NCBI GenBank assembly: GCA_016187925.1
Contig: JACPIS010000041.1
Location: 1 to 64,000 of the forward strand
Length of the DNA: 64,000 nucleotides
From: Opitutia bacterium
GTDB taxonomy: Bacteria > Verrucomicrobiota > Verrucomicrobiia > Opitutales > Opitutaceae
Direction: 5' to 3'
Under the pieces are notes generated by a model. It saw only the letters and a list, made by a program, of their open reading frames with translations. It was not told the DNA's origin and did no database searches. The translations under genes were made by a program, and so were the position numbers. Each line of letters starts with the position of its first letter. Within the stretch, counting starts at the first letter, position 1. Shown here one piece after another: positions 42,172 to 50,930 of the stretch.

Positions 42172-43404
42172 ATGAGTCCCCTCTCCCGCGCTCTCAGTCT
42201 CGCCCTGCTTTTGCTGGCGGTTTTCCTCTGTGTGGCGCTGGGCCTGCAATGGTGGCTGCAGCGTGAGACTGACCGCCTGCAAAGCGACTCCCTGACCGCC
42301 AAGCGCGCTCAGCTGGCGGAGGCGGTCGCCATGATGGCCCGGCCCCCCGAAAAGTGGGATGAGGATTTCAAACGGCAGCTCGGAATACTGCTCGGCGGCC
42401 GGATCACTCTCACCGGCGTACCTACGGTGACCATCCCCGGTCAACTGGCCGTCGAAGCCACGCTGCCGGGCCATGCCGGGGTTTTGGTTCGGCTGGAGTT
42501 CACTCCCCCGGCGGCAGGCCGCATCCTGGCGCTGCATCGCCGCGTCGTGGCCGCCACGGTGCTGCTGGCCCTGTTGCTCGTCATGGTACCGCTGCTGCTG
42601 GTCCTGCCGCGCCGCGGAACCAGCGAGGGCGGCACCAACGTCCCCTGGCAAAAGGCGCGCAGCGAGATGTCCGAGCTGACCCATTTTGCGCGTGTCTCGA
42701 CCGAGCGCGGCGAGGAGTTGCAGCGCGAGTCCGGCGCGCGGCAACGGGCCGAGCAGGACCTGCAGGTCAGCCGCACGATGCTGAACCAATCGCAGGAAGA
42801 GCGCGCGCAGCTCGGCCGCGAATTGCACGACAACATCTGCCAGACGCTCTACGCCGTGAGCCTCACGCTCGACAGCGTCCGCAAACGGATGAACGCCGAA
42901 CCGGAATTGGCCCAGCGGCTCGAACTTTGCCAGACGGAGATGCGGCGTCTGAACCAGCAAGTCCGCTCGTACCTGAGCCAGCTCGAGCCCGACGAGATCG
43001 CCCGCGAGACCTTCGCCGACGCGCTGGAGCAGATGCTCGATGTGATGACCGCCAACCGTGACATCGAGGTCGTAAGGCAGTTGGAAAACGAGACCCTCGC
43101 GCACATCCCGCCGGAGCAAGCCATCGGAGTCGTCAGCATCCTGCGGGAGGCCATCAGCAACGCCGTCCGCCACGGCGGCGCCAAGCGCCTGACGGTCCGC
43201 GCCGAGCGCGGCGACACCACCGTGATTCTCGCGGTGCAGGATGACGGAAGCGGTTTTACTCCGTCGGGCGCGACGTCGCGCGAAGGACATGGCCTCGCCA
43301 ACATGGAAGCCCGGGCCGCCGCACTCGGCGGCTCGTTGCGTGTCGAGTCCGTCCCGGGAAAAGGAACTCGCGTTTTGTTGCTGCTGCCAGTTGCCTCCGC
43401 CTGA
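42172..43404 (+). CDS. Sensor histidine kinase of the NarX/DesK type
   Basis: The 410-residue membrane kinase has two predicted helices (about residues 8-28 and 125-146) bracketing a small periplasmic sensor domain of ~95 residues. A coiled-coil-like linker (165-210) leads to a HisKA_3 dimerisation domain with the phosphorylated histidine H219 in ELHDNICQTLYAV. The ATPase domain has EAISNAVRHGGA, DDGSGF and GHGLANMEARAAALGG. Its stop overlaps the ATG of the response regulator by one base. It is divergent from metG. Confidence 0.93.
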   Translation: MSPLSRALSLALLLLAVFLCVALGLQWWLQRETDRLQSDSLTAKRAQLAEAVAMMARPPEKWDEDFKRQLGILLGGRITLTGVPTVTIPGQLAVEATLPGHAGVLVRLEFTPPAAGRILALHRRVVAATVLLALLLVMVPLLLVLPRRGTSEGGTNVPWQKARSEMSELTHFARVSTERGEELQRESGARQRAEQDLQVSRTMLNQSQEERAQLGRELHDNICQTLYAVSLTLDSVRKRMNAEPELAQRLELCQTEMRRLNQQVRSYLSQLEPDEIARETFADALEQMLDVMTANRDIEVVRQLENETLAHIPPEQAIGVVSILREAISNAVRHGGAKRLTVRAERGDTTVILAVQDDGSGFTPSGATSREGHGLANMEARAAALGGSLRVESVPGKGTRVLLLLPVASA

Positions 43405-44087
43405 TGCATGCTCCGCCCAAACCGCGCATCATCCGCGTGCTGCTGATCGACGACAGCCCGCTCATCCGGCTGGGCCTGCGCGCCGCCCTCGAGGATCGCC
43501 CCGAGTTGAGTATCATCGGCGAAGCGGGCAGTGCCACCGAAGGGATGAAGGTGGTGGATGAGACCAGGCCCGACGTGATCCTGCTCGACTTGCGGCTCCC
43601 CGATAAATCCGGCCTGAAAGCCTGCCGGGAAATCCTGCAGCGGCACCCCGCCACCAGAATCATCATCCTCACCTCGTCCACCGACGAGGGTAACGTGAAC
43701 GAGGCGATCGCCGCCGGAGCGCAGGGCTACTTGCTCAAGGAAAACGACGGCGCCTCGCTGGCCAACGCCATCGCGCGCGTCGCCGCCGGCCAATCGGTGC
43801 TCGATCCCACGCTCACCAATCAGGTGCTCAATCTCGTGAAGAAGAAGCTGGAGCCGCGACCGCAGGACCGGCTCGCCGTCTTGTCCGGCCAGGAGCGGCG
43901 CGTACTTGCCTTGCTCTCCGAAGGTCTCACCAACAAGGAAATCGGCGAACGGCTCAATCTGACCGAGAAGACCGTCAAAAATTATCTCGCCACCGTGTTT
44001 GACAAGATCGGCGTCGCCCGGCGGGCACAAGCAGCGGCGCTCTATGTGCAAGCCGGCGGAGAGCGCTTCCACGTCGCCGAGCAATAG
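43404..44087 (+). CDS. NarL/FixJ-type response regulator (LuxR HTH)
   Basis: The 227-residue regulator has a receiver domain with the acidic pair D16-D17 (VLLIDDSPLIRLG), phosphoacceptor D62 (VILLDLRLPDKSG) and the switch segment IILTSSTDEG. The DNA-binding domain is at about residues 158-215 (LSGQERRVLALLSEGLTNKE and TEKTVKNYLATVFDKIG). It is translationally coupled to the kinase. The next genes are three prepilin-like genes, and the intergenic region carries two inverted repeats, so it may control them. Confidence 0.94.
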   Translation: MHAPPKPRIIRVLLIDDSPLIRLGLRAALEDRPELSIIGEAGSATEGMKVVDETRPDVILLDLRLPDKSGLKACREILQRHPATRIIILTSSTDEGNVNEAIAAGAQGYLLKENDGASLANAIARVAAGQSVLDPTLTNQVLNLVKKKLEPRPQDRLAVLSGQERRVLALLSEGLTNKEIGERLNLTEKTVKNYLATVFDKIGVARRAQAAALYVQAGGERFHVAEQ

Positions 44088-44103
44088 AGGCTAGAGCCTC
44101 TAT
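44082..44103. promoter_or_regulatory. Perfect inverted repeat at the end of the response regulator gene
   Basis: AATAGAGGC and GCCTCTATT flank TAGA. The repeat overlaps the regulator's stop codon and is not followed by a T run, so it may be either an attenuator-like hairpin or a regulator binding site for the prepilin cassette. Confidence 0.45.
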
Positions 44104-44152
44104 TCCTGATAGAGTCTAATGCTGAGTCGTTAGGCTATAACGGTGGATCTGC

Positions 44153-44175
44153 GTTTAGGGTATAAATACCCTAAA
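44153..44175. promoter_or_regulatory. Candidate operator upstream of the prepilin cassette
   Basis: TTTAGGGT and ACCCTAAA form a perfect 8-bp inverted repeat around an AT-rich spacer (TATAAAT), ending 1 bp before the ATG at 44177. A -10-like TATAAC lies at 44135-44140. The place suggests tight control, possibly by the adjacent LuxR-type regulator. Confidence 0.5.
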
Positions 44176-44176
44176 C

Positions 44177-44857
44177 ATGATACCCACCCCCATAGCACCG
44201 CCGTGCGGTTGCCCTCGAGACAAGGCTGACCGTTCGTTGCTCGCACCTCAGCGAAGGACCAAGGCCCTGACGCTGGTCGAAGTCATGGTTGCCCTCACCC
44301 TCATGGCGACGGTCATGCTGGGATTCATCGGCACGTTTCTGCAGTCCCGACGGGTGACGGAAAGCAGCGTGCTGCACGCCGCGGCTTCGAGCCTCATGTA
44401 CGGCATCATCGAGCAGATCAAGGGACTCTCGTACACCGACCTGTTGCCCAGCACCGCCGTCGACGACAACGCCCCCACGGACGTCAAGGACCTGCCGCCC
44501 TACATGCGCATCCGCATCAACCAGGATGTGACCAAGTGGCTGCGTGTCGTCTATACGCCGGCACCCGGCACTCCCAAGGCGCCGACCACGACTCCGGCCA
44601 CCACTGTCACCGCCGCCGACATCGGGGCCATCGACAATCTCCTCGGCAGTCTGCCGCTCTCCACCGTCACCGGCACCACCTCCCAGGACCTTTCGCTGAA
44701 CCTCTGGATCTGGATCGATGAGATTCCCGACAACACCAAGGACGTCGCCGAGGTCAAGCAGGTCACCGTCGTCTACACCTACAGTTATCTGGATGGGGGC
44801 AAAGAACGCGTCATTCGCAACCGTGAAGTCTTCCTGAGGAGCCGCTTCGACAAATGA
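44177..44857 (+). CDS. Prepilin-like protein (type IV/pseudopilin N-terminal motif)
   Basis: The 226-residue protein has an unusually long ~30-residue leader, then the type III signal TKA|LTLVEVMVALTLMATVM, cleaved after A30 with glutamate at mature +5 (E35). Alanine at -1 instead of glycine is unusual. The mature part is an N-terminal hydrophobic helix followed by a globular domain with many Thr/Pro residues. It is the first of three coupled genes resembling minor pilin or Verru_Chthon-type cassettes. No assembly ATPase or prepilin peptidase is in the window. Confidence 0.82.
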   Translation: MIPTPIAPPCGCPRDKADRSLLAPQRRTKALTLVEVMVALTLMATVMLGFIGTFLQSRRVTESSVLHAAASSLMYGIIEQIKGLSYTDLLPSTAVDDNAPTDVKDLPPYMRIRINQDVTKWLRVVYTPAPGTPKAPTTTPATTVTAADIGAIDNLLGSLPLSTVTGTTSQDLSLNLWIWIDEIPDNTKDVAEVKQVTVVYTYSYLDGGKERVIRNREVFLRSRFDK

Positions 44858-45591
44858 AATCTACACGCAACCACCACTCCTGCCGGGCCGGCTTCACCTT
44901 GGTCGAGGTGCTGATCAGCCTCGCCATCGTCACGTTGGTCATGGGCATGACCATGAGCACGTTTCTTTTCGGCCTGCGCATGATGTACAAGGACAACCAG
45001 CGCCTGATTACCAATACCACGCTCCGTTACTTCATGGCCCAGGTGGCCAAGAGCACCCTGGACGCCTCGGAATTCTACATCTATCCTTCCTACGCGACGC
45101 TGGACGGGAACGTGGACAGCATCGCCGACCAGACCACTGCCGTCACCGATTCGTACGGCATCGACCTGTATCACGGCGACTGTCTGGTGCTGGTGACCCG
45201 CACCAGCCTGGATGAAGGCTCAAACATCCGGCAGGTGAGCATCTACTATCGGACCACCACCGATCCCAACAAGGAAGGCGCCATCCGTTGCTACGAGGAC
45301 AAGGATTATGGCGCGAGCGGCACGACCCAGACCCTCGATGAAATCCTCGACGCCATCAATTTGAGCACGAGCCCCAACTTCGCCGGCTCCAAGGAACTCG
45401 CCGCCCGCTCCCTAGGGCGTCCCAAAAACGACGGCTCCGGCGACCGCTACCCGGTTTTCAGCAGCAAGGCACCCTCGATGTCGGCCGAAAACGAAAGCGT
45501 ATCCATCAACGCCGAGATCATCAACGGCAACACCGTGAACAACCTGCTTTCGAGCAGCAGCTTCAATTACACCATTTCTCCCCGGAGATAA
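44854..45591 (+). CDS. Prepilin-like protein with N-terminal methylation motif
   Basis: The 245-residue protein begins with a 13-residue basic leader and the canonical GFTLVEVLISLAIVTLVM motif, cleaved after G13, with glutamate at +5. The mature protein is a membrane helix and a globular C-terminal domain. It overlaps the preceding prepilin gene by 4 bp and has an AGGAG ribosome binding site. Six base pairs separate it from the large third gene, so the three are likely one transcript. Confidence 0.85.
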   Translation: MKSTRNHHSCRAGFTLVEVLISLAIVTLVMGMTMSTFLFGLRMMYKDNQRLITNTTLRYFMAQVAKSTLDASEFYIYPSYATLDGNVDSIADQTTAVTDSYGIDLYHGDCLVLVTRTSLDEGSNIRQVSIYYRTTTDPNKEGAIRCYEDKDYGASGTTQTLDEILDAINLSTSPNFAGSKELAARSLGRPKNDGSGDRYPVFSSKAPSMSAENESVSINAEIINGNTVNNLLSSSSFNYTISPRR

Positions 45592-45596
45592 CCGCC

Positions 45597-48476
45597 ATGA
45601 AATCGCTCAACGTCCGCCGGAAGCAATACCGCACCCAGCAAGGCTCGGCCCTGATCACCGTGGTCATGTTCGTCGCCATTATGTTGCTGCTCACCGGCAG
45701 CCTGCTGACCTACACCGTGACCGAGAGACGCTCCAATGAGCGCAACCGGCTGCTCCTGCGCTCGCGCAACATGGCGGAAAACGTCGCGATCTACACCTCG
45801 GAGCAGCTGACCACCAAGCTACGCCGGCTGCGTAGCCCGTCCAAGATCGCCTTCGACACCGGCACCAACCAAATCTACCTGCCGCCCGGCGATGTACTGA
45901 AAACCGAAAACTCTGAAGCGAGCGACGTCGAGGTGAAGGCGGGACTCACCTCCAGCACCGGCCTGAAATTCATCGACCCCGCCACCAATCCGAACGACCC
46001 CAACAAGGGCCTGCAGGTCAACACCGCTACGGTGCAGATCATCGCCAAGTCGACCATGCGCAACAAGGCGGTCGGCGAAGTCACGAGCTATGTGGAGCAG
46101 GATCTGGCGGTCGACCTGACCCCACTGTTTCAGTTCGGCGTATTCTATAACATGGACATGGAATACGGCCCTGGCCCGGACATGACCATCACCGGCCCGG
46201 TGCACACCAACGGGAACCTAATTGCCCGCATGCAGACCGGGGCGACCACCACGCTCAAGTTCTCGGACCGCGTGACGGCGGCCGGCGGCTTCTACGCCAA
46301 TACGGCCTACAAGGGCAGCACGTGGATGAACAACGACGCCGAGGACAAGGGCCCCGGCGGCACCGGCAAGCTCCTCTTCACCAATCCGAGCGGCACTTCC
46401 ACCAACATCTACAGCGGCAGCGTCTGGCGCGATCATTTCTACACCGCCTCCAGCGGCACGAGTGCCTCCACCCCCACGGCCACGGCGTTGAGCAAATTCG
46501 AATCCTTCGCCACCACCACTTACGGCGGCAATCTCCTCACCAGCGTGCACGGTGTCTCCAAGCTCGAGCTGCCGGCTGTCGGAAGTTACAACGAGACCAC
46601 GAATCCCAAGGGCGGCCGCGAGTTGATCGACGAACCTTTCGCGGGTGACAACGCCGACTTGATGCTCACGAAAATTTCCCGGAACGCCGGTCTGTACATC
46701 GTCGTGAACCCCGACGACCAGGTCCGCACCGGCAAGCTGCCCAGCGGCTCGGGCATCACGATGCTGGCGCGCTCCTATCGCTGCTTTCTGAGTTACATCG
46801 ACAGCACGGGCACGCGCCGGATCACGGAAGTCGTGCTGCCGGGTCAGCCGAGTTACGGCTACGACAACAACGGCACCCCCCTCGATACCAGCGACGACAA
46901 GATGTACTCGAACGACCTCCCCAACCGCTATACCGACAAGACCGCTGTCGGCTCCAACCAGGTCCTGCGCATTCCGGCGAGCGGCAAAACCTACGACGCC
47001 GTCATCGCTGCACCGGTCGCCTTCGCCGCCGTCGGCGCGACGACCGGCTACCCTGGCGCGCAACCCGCTGTCGCCACCTATAATCCCATCCCCGATGCCT
47101 TTTTCTACGATACGCGCCGCGCCACCAACAACACCGGGCATCCCTGGAGCCGGCCCTCCAACCAGTACATCATTCGACCCGTCGCCAAAATCGACTTCGA
47201 TCTGATCCGCTTCCGCCTGGCGGTGGAGCGCACCATCCAAGGACTGACGACGAGCAGTGCGATTTATTACCCCGGAGACCCCAGCGTCGATTGGACCCAT
47301 TCGATCCTGAACGCGGCCGCCACGACCGCCCAATACAAGCTCGGCATCAACTACGGCGGAAGCACCGACTTCTCCAAGTTTCCGGTCTATGATCCTTTGG
47401 TGGCCGGCAGCTACAACTCCGACCCGTTCCGCATCTACGAGGCCCCCGCCAACAGCGCGGACGGAAACATCCTGACCAATCCTTTTGGCGCGTTTGCCCT
47501 CAGCGTCACCGATCTCGTCGACACCAGCAATCCCTGCCCGTGGAGCGATGGCATCAGCATCTACATCCACTCCGTCGATGCGGAAGACCACACCAACATC
47601 GTTACGGGCGCGCCCACCCGGGCCGACTCCGGCGTCCGGCTCTGGAACGGCCGCGGGCCGGTCATTTCCCTGGACGGCAGCATCTATCCGCAACGCACCG
47701 GCTTCACGCTCGCGACCAATGATACCGTCTACGTCGTCGGCCATTTCAATGCCGACGGCACCGTCAACACCCTCGAGACGGATACCGCAACCTACGGTGG
47801 CTACAGCGCACGCTATCCCGATTCCAGCAGAGAGATGCTCGCTGCAGTGATGGGCGATGCCATCACCATTCTCTCCCAGCCCGTCTACACCAAAAGCGGC
47901 GCCAGTTACTTCCAGTCATCGGGCTGGTGCGATTCGCTCAGCGCCAATCGGTATTATGCTCCTTCCGGCTACAGCACCGCCTGGGCCACGATCAACCCCA
48001 GCAACTCCAACCCGGTGGATGGCATCAACACGAGCGTCAAGCCGGCGACCCTGCCCAACCTCAGCGACGCGACGGCCCATGTCGGTAGCGGCACCGCGGT
48101 GACGACCAAGTTCAACCCGACCGCCACGGAAATTTCCTCCTGCCTGCTGACCGGCATCGTGCGCACCACCGCCACACAGACGAGCGGCGGCGTGCACAAC
48201 TTCCCGCGCCTCCTGGAATACTGGCCCGGCACCACGCTGGCCATCCGCGGCTCCATGGTCGCGCTCTACGAAAGCCAGGTGGGCATCGAACCGTGGAGCA
48301 TCCGCGCCTACCAAGGCGCCGTCCGCAAATGGGGCCTTCACCAGGCACTCCGCGATGCCAACCACGACGTACCGCTCGAACCCGTCGTCATCGGCGCCCA
48401 CCGTATGCGCTATCTGGAACTCAGTCCGGCCAGCTACGCCACGACCAAGTCGGCCATCGAGGCGCTCCCGCACTAA
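45597..48476 (+). CDS. Large PilX/DUF4900-like exported protein of the prepilin cassette
   Basis: The 959-residue protein has a prepilin-like start (QQGSALITVVMFVAIMLLLT) like PilX, without the glutamate at +5, so processing may differ. Next to it lies a region resembling DUF4900 (GPGPDMTITGPVHTNGNLI). The rest is a large Thr/Ser/Gly/Asn-rich, beta-type extracellular domain with few charged clusters, consistent with a surface-exposed tip or adhesin-like protein. It is the third gene in the cassette and ends before a terminator. Similarity to Verru_Chthon cassette protein A is suspected from layout only. Confidence 0.75.
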   Translation: MKSLNVRRKQYRTQQGSALITVVMFVAIMLLLTGSLLTYTVTERRSNERNRLLLRSRNMAENVAIYTSEQLTTKLRRLRSPSKIAFDTGTNQIYLPPGDVLKTENSEASDVEVKAGLTSSTGLKFIDPATNPNDPNKGLQVNTATVQIIAKSTMRNKAVGEVTSYVEQDLAVDLTPLFQFGVFYNMDMEYGPGPDMTITGPVHTNGNLIARMQTGATTTLKFSDRVTAAGGFYANTAYKGSTWMNNDAEDKGPGGTGKLLFTNPSGTSTNIYSGSVWRDHFYTASSGTSASTPTATALSKFESFATTTYGGNLLTSVHGVSKLELPAVGSYNETTNPKGGRELIDEPFAGDNADLMLTKISRNAGLYIVVNPDDQVRTGKLPSGSGITMLARSYRCFLSYIDSTGTRRITEVVLPGQPSYGYDNNGTPLDTSDDKMYSNDLPNRYTDKTAVGSNQVLRIPASGKTYDAVIAAPVAFAAVGATTGYPGAQPAVATYNPIPDAFFYDTRRATNNTGHPWSRPSNQYIIRPVAKIDFDLIRFRLAVERTIQGLTTSSAIYYPGDPSVDWTHSILNAAATTAQYKLGINYGGSTDFSKFPVYDPLVAGSYNSDPFRIYEAPANSADGNILTNPFGAFALSVTDLVDTSNPCPWSDGISIYIHSVDAEDHTNIVTGAPTRADSGVRLWNGRGPVISLDGSIYPQRTGFTLATNDTVYVVGHFNADGTVNTLETDTATYGGYSARYPDSSREMLAAVMGDAITILSQPVYTKSGASYFQSSGWCDSLSANRYYAPSGYSTAWATINPSNSNPVDGINTSVKPATLPNLSDATAHVGSGTAVTTKFNPTATEISSCLLTGIVRTTATQTSGGVHNFPRLLEYWPGTTLAIRGSMVALYESQVGIEPWSIRAYQGAVRKWGLHQALRDANHDVPLEPVVIGAHRMRYLELSPASYATTKSAIEALPH

Positions 48477-48497
48477 GCGCCTTGGGAAAATTCCCTC

Positions 48498-48531
48498 CGG
48501 CCGGTCCGATTCAGGGCCGGCCGCTTTTTTT
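48498..48531 (+). terminator. Rho-independent terminator after the prepilin cassette
   Basis: CGGCCGGTCC and GGGCCGGCCG pair with one G-T wobble around a GATTCA loop, then C and seven T. The rdgB stop codon of the opposite strand lies in the loop. Confidence 0.92.
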
Positions 48532-49116
48532 GAGCCACTCCGCGAGTTTCATCCACGCCCGGCCGCGATGGCTGATGGCGTTTTTCTCCTTCTCGCTGAG
48601 CTGGGCGTAGGTCCGGTCGTATCCGTCGGGCACGAAGATCGGATCATAGCCGAAGCCGTTGCCGCCGGCGGGCTCATGGGCGAGCACGCCTTCACAGCGT
48701 CCCTCGAAGGCGAGTTCGAGGCGGTCCGGCCCGCGCAGCACAAGCACGCATTTGAAATGGGCGGCCCGGCGCGCGGCGGGCACGCCGCGCATCACCTCCA
48801 CCAGCTTGGCCAGATTGGCCGCGCCGTCGTGCTGCGGACCGGCGAAGTAAGCCGACTCCACGCCGGGCGCGCCCCCGAGCTCGTCGACGCATACGCCGCT
48901 GTCGTCCGCCAGCACCCACGCGCCCGCCGGCAGCATGGCTTGCAGCGCCGCGACCTTCTTGCGCGCGTTGCCGACGAAAGTCCCCGTGTCCTCGACCACC
49001 TCGGGCATGGGGGCCGCCGCCACGATCCGCAGCGCGAGCGCGGACGCGTCGGCGAGCCGCTGCATTTCCTGCACCTTGTGCAGGTTTCCCGTAGCCAGGT
49101 GGATCTGCCGTTTCAT
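48511..49116 (-). CDS. rdgB: XTP/dITP diphosphatase (RdgB/HAM1)
   Basis: The 201-residue nucleotide-pool sanitising enzyme hydrolyses non-canonical purine triphosphates such as dITP and XTP. It has IHLATGNLHKVQEMQRLA at the start, the family motif VLADDSGVCVDELGGAPGV followed by ESAYFAGPQ, GNGFGYDPIFVPDGY and the C-terminal SHRGRAWMKL. The start at 49116 is preferred because the upstream frame belongs to the ribD shadow. It overlaps ribD by 4 bp. Confidence 0.93.
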   Translation of the reverse strand: MKRQIHLATGNLHKVQEMQRLADASALALRIVAAAPMPEVVEDTGTFVGNARKKVAALQAMLPAGAWVLADDSGVCVDELGGAPGVESAYFAGPQHDGAANLAKLVEVMRGVPAARRAAHFKCVLVLRGPDRLELAFEGRCEGVLAHEPAGGNGFGYDPIFVPDGYDRTYAQLSEKEKNAISHRGRAWMKLAEWLKKSGRP

Positions 49117-50282
49117 TCCAAGAGCGTGCGCCGGCTGAACGTCGCCTCGTCCACCGCCATTTTCTCGGGATACTTCACGAAGCCCCGCATCAACGAGTCG
49201 TCGCCATGCACCTCGTGCCGCACCTGCATCAGGCGGATGGCCTGGCCGAGTGTCTCCGTGCGCAGGCCGCGGAAGATGCTTTTGCCCTTGTCGTCGCCGA
49301 AGAGCACGGGGGCGTGGTAAGTGAAGAGATAATCGAGTTCGCGCGCCTGCAGCAGCTCGCTGAGCAACTGCGCCCCGCCTTCGAAGAACACGCCCGTGAT
49401 GCCCTCCTGCACGCAGCGCTGGCGGAAGTCCTGGAAATTCACCTTGGGCGACTGCGAGTTCAGCACCCATGTCCGCACGCCGAGCGAGTTCAGTTTCCGC
49501 ACATAGCCCAGCCCGCCGTGCGGCGTCGTCACCACGATCGTGCGGTCGCGGAACTCGTCAGTGTAGACGCCCGGCATCGACTTATCGAGGACGGTGCGCA
49601 ACAGACCGTCGAAGACGAACCGCACCGGGCACCACTCCGTCTCGCCCACCCGCGCCGTGAGCCGGGGATTGTCGGCCCGGACCGTGCCGGCCCCGACCGC
49701 GATCGCCGGAAAATACCGCCGCCACAGGTGCCCGTTGGCCCGCGCCTTCTCGCCGGTGATCCACTTGGAGTCGCCCGTGCGGGTCGCGACCTTGCCATCG
49801 AGCGTCACGCCGGACTTGGCGGCGAAGAGCGAGTGCCCCGTCGTGATCCAGTGGTTGAAAATCAGGTTCAGGTCGGCGCACTCGTCCGCCAGCACGCCGC
49901 TGACGACCTCCACGCCACCCGCGCGCAACACCTCGAAACCCTTGCCGGCGTGCGCGGGGTTCGGATCGGTGGCGCCGATGACGACCTGCTCGATGCCCTC
50001 GTCGACGATGGCGTCGGTGCAGGGCGGTGTGCGCCCGTGCGTGCAGCACGGCTCGAGCGTCACGTAAAGCGTCGCGCCTTTCCGTGGCTTCCGTCCGAGC
50101 GCGCGCAGGGCGTTGATCTCGGCGTGCGGCTCGCCGGCCTTCGCGTGGTGTCCTTCGGCCACGATCTCGCCGTCCTCGACCAGGACCGCGCCGACCAGCG
50201 GATTTGGATGCGTGTCGCCCCAGCCGCGCTTCGCGACCTCGAGCGCCCGCCGCATGAACCAACTGTGATCCCGCTCCGTCAT
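49113..50282 (-). CDS. ribD: Riboflavin biosynthesis bifunctional deaminase/reductase
   Basis: The 389-residue bifunctional enzyme performs the second and third steps of riboflavin synthesis. The N-terminal deaminase domain binds zinc through H53, C79 and C88 with catalytic E55 (GEPHAEINALRALG and LEPCCTHGRTPPCTDAI). The reductase domain follows from about residue 160 (AAKSGVTLDGKVATRTGDSK, FEGGAQLLSELLQ, LFTYHAPVLFGDD). It is coupled on both sides by 4-bp overlaps, to rdgB downstream and the MBL hydrolase upstream. Other rib genes are not in the window. Confidence 0.94.
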   Translation of the reverse strand: MTERDHSWFMRRALEVAKRGWGDTHPNPLVGAVLVEDGEIVAEGHHAKAGEPHAEINALRALGRKPRKGATLYVTLEPCCTHGRTPPCTDAIVDEGIEQVVIGATDPNPAHAGKGFEVLRAGGVEVVSGVLADECADLNLIFNHWITTGHSLFAAKSGVTLDGKVATRTGDSKWITGEKARANGHLWRRYFPAIAVGAGTVRADNPRLTARVGETEWCPVRFVFDGLLRTVLDKSMPGVYTDEFRDRTIVVTTPHGGLGYVRKLNSLGVRTWVLNSQSPKVNFQDFRQRCVQEGITGVFFEGGAQLLSELLQARELDYLFTYHAPVLFGDDKGKSIFRGLRTETLGQAIRLMQVRHEVHGDDSLMRGFVKYPEKMAVDEATFSRRTLLE

Positions 50283-50923
50283 CGTGCGCCCGCCGCCACG
50301 TAGGGATTCTCGGCCTTCTCGTCGCCCACGGTGGTCCGCGGGCCGTGGCCGGGCAGCACCACCGTGTCGTCCGGCAGCGTGTAGATTTGCTCGCGGATGG
50401 AGCGGGCCAGCAGCTCGTAGCTGCCGTCGGGCAGATCCCAGCGGCCCACACCGCGGTGGAAGAGCGCATCGCCCACCAGCGCGACCTTGGCCGCGGCTTG
50501 GTAGAAGAGGACATTGCCGGGACAATGCCCTGGCACGTGGCGCACCTCGAACTCCCGGCCGAGCGCGGGCAGTTTTTCGCCGGGCGCGAGCCAGGCGTCG
50601 ACTTTCACCCCCGCGATGCCGAGCCGCGCACCCATGAATTTCTCCTGGGCCTCGGGATGCTCGATGAGTTCGCGGTCGGCCGCATGCGCCCGCACGAGGG
50701 CGCCGGTGACGCGCTTCACCTCGGCGGCGTCCTGCATGTGGTCCCAATGCCCGTGGGTCAGCCACAACTCCGTGAGCCGGCAATTCTCCTTCGCCAGCAC
50801 CGGCTGGATTTTGGCCAGGATGCCGCCGGGCGCGTCCACCAGCACCGCCTCGCCCAGCGAGGCGTCGGTCAGCAGGTAGCCGACAGTCTGGATCGGGCCG
50901 GAAGGCAGGACATGGATTTTCAC
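50279..50923 (-). CDS. MBL-fold hydrolase (glyoxalase II-like)
   Basis: The 214-residue protein is a small metallo-beta-lactamase-fold hydrolase with the metal motif H57-x-H59-x-D61-H62 (LTHGHWDHMQD), a further histidine in VRHVPGHCPGNVLFY, the aspartate in ALVGDALFHRG and a histidine in VVLPGHGPRTT. GTG at 50923 is used as start because it gives the usual N-terminus (KIHVLPSGPIQTVGYLL). It resembles hydroxyacylglutathione hydrolase-like thioesterases; the substrate is unknown. It is coupled to ribD by 4 bp. Confidence 0.87.
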   Translation of the reverse strand: MKIHVLPSGPIQTVGYLLTDASLGEAVLVDAPGGILAKIQPVLAKENCRLTELWLTHGHWDHMQDAAEVKRVTGALVRAHAADRELIEHPEAQEKFMGARLGIAGVKVDAWLAPGEKLPALGREFEVRHVPGHCPGNVLFYQAAAKVALVGDALFHRGVGRWDLPDGSYELLARSIREQIYTLPDDTVVLPGHGPRTTVGDEKAENPYVAAGAR

Positions 50924-50930
50924 GCGCCCT

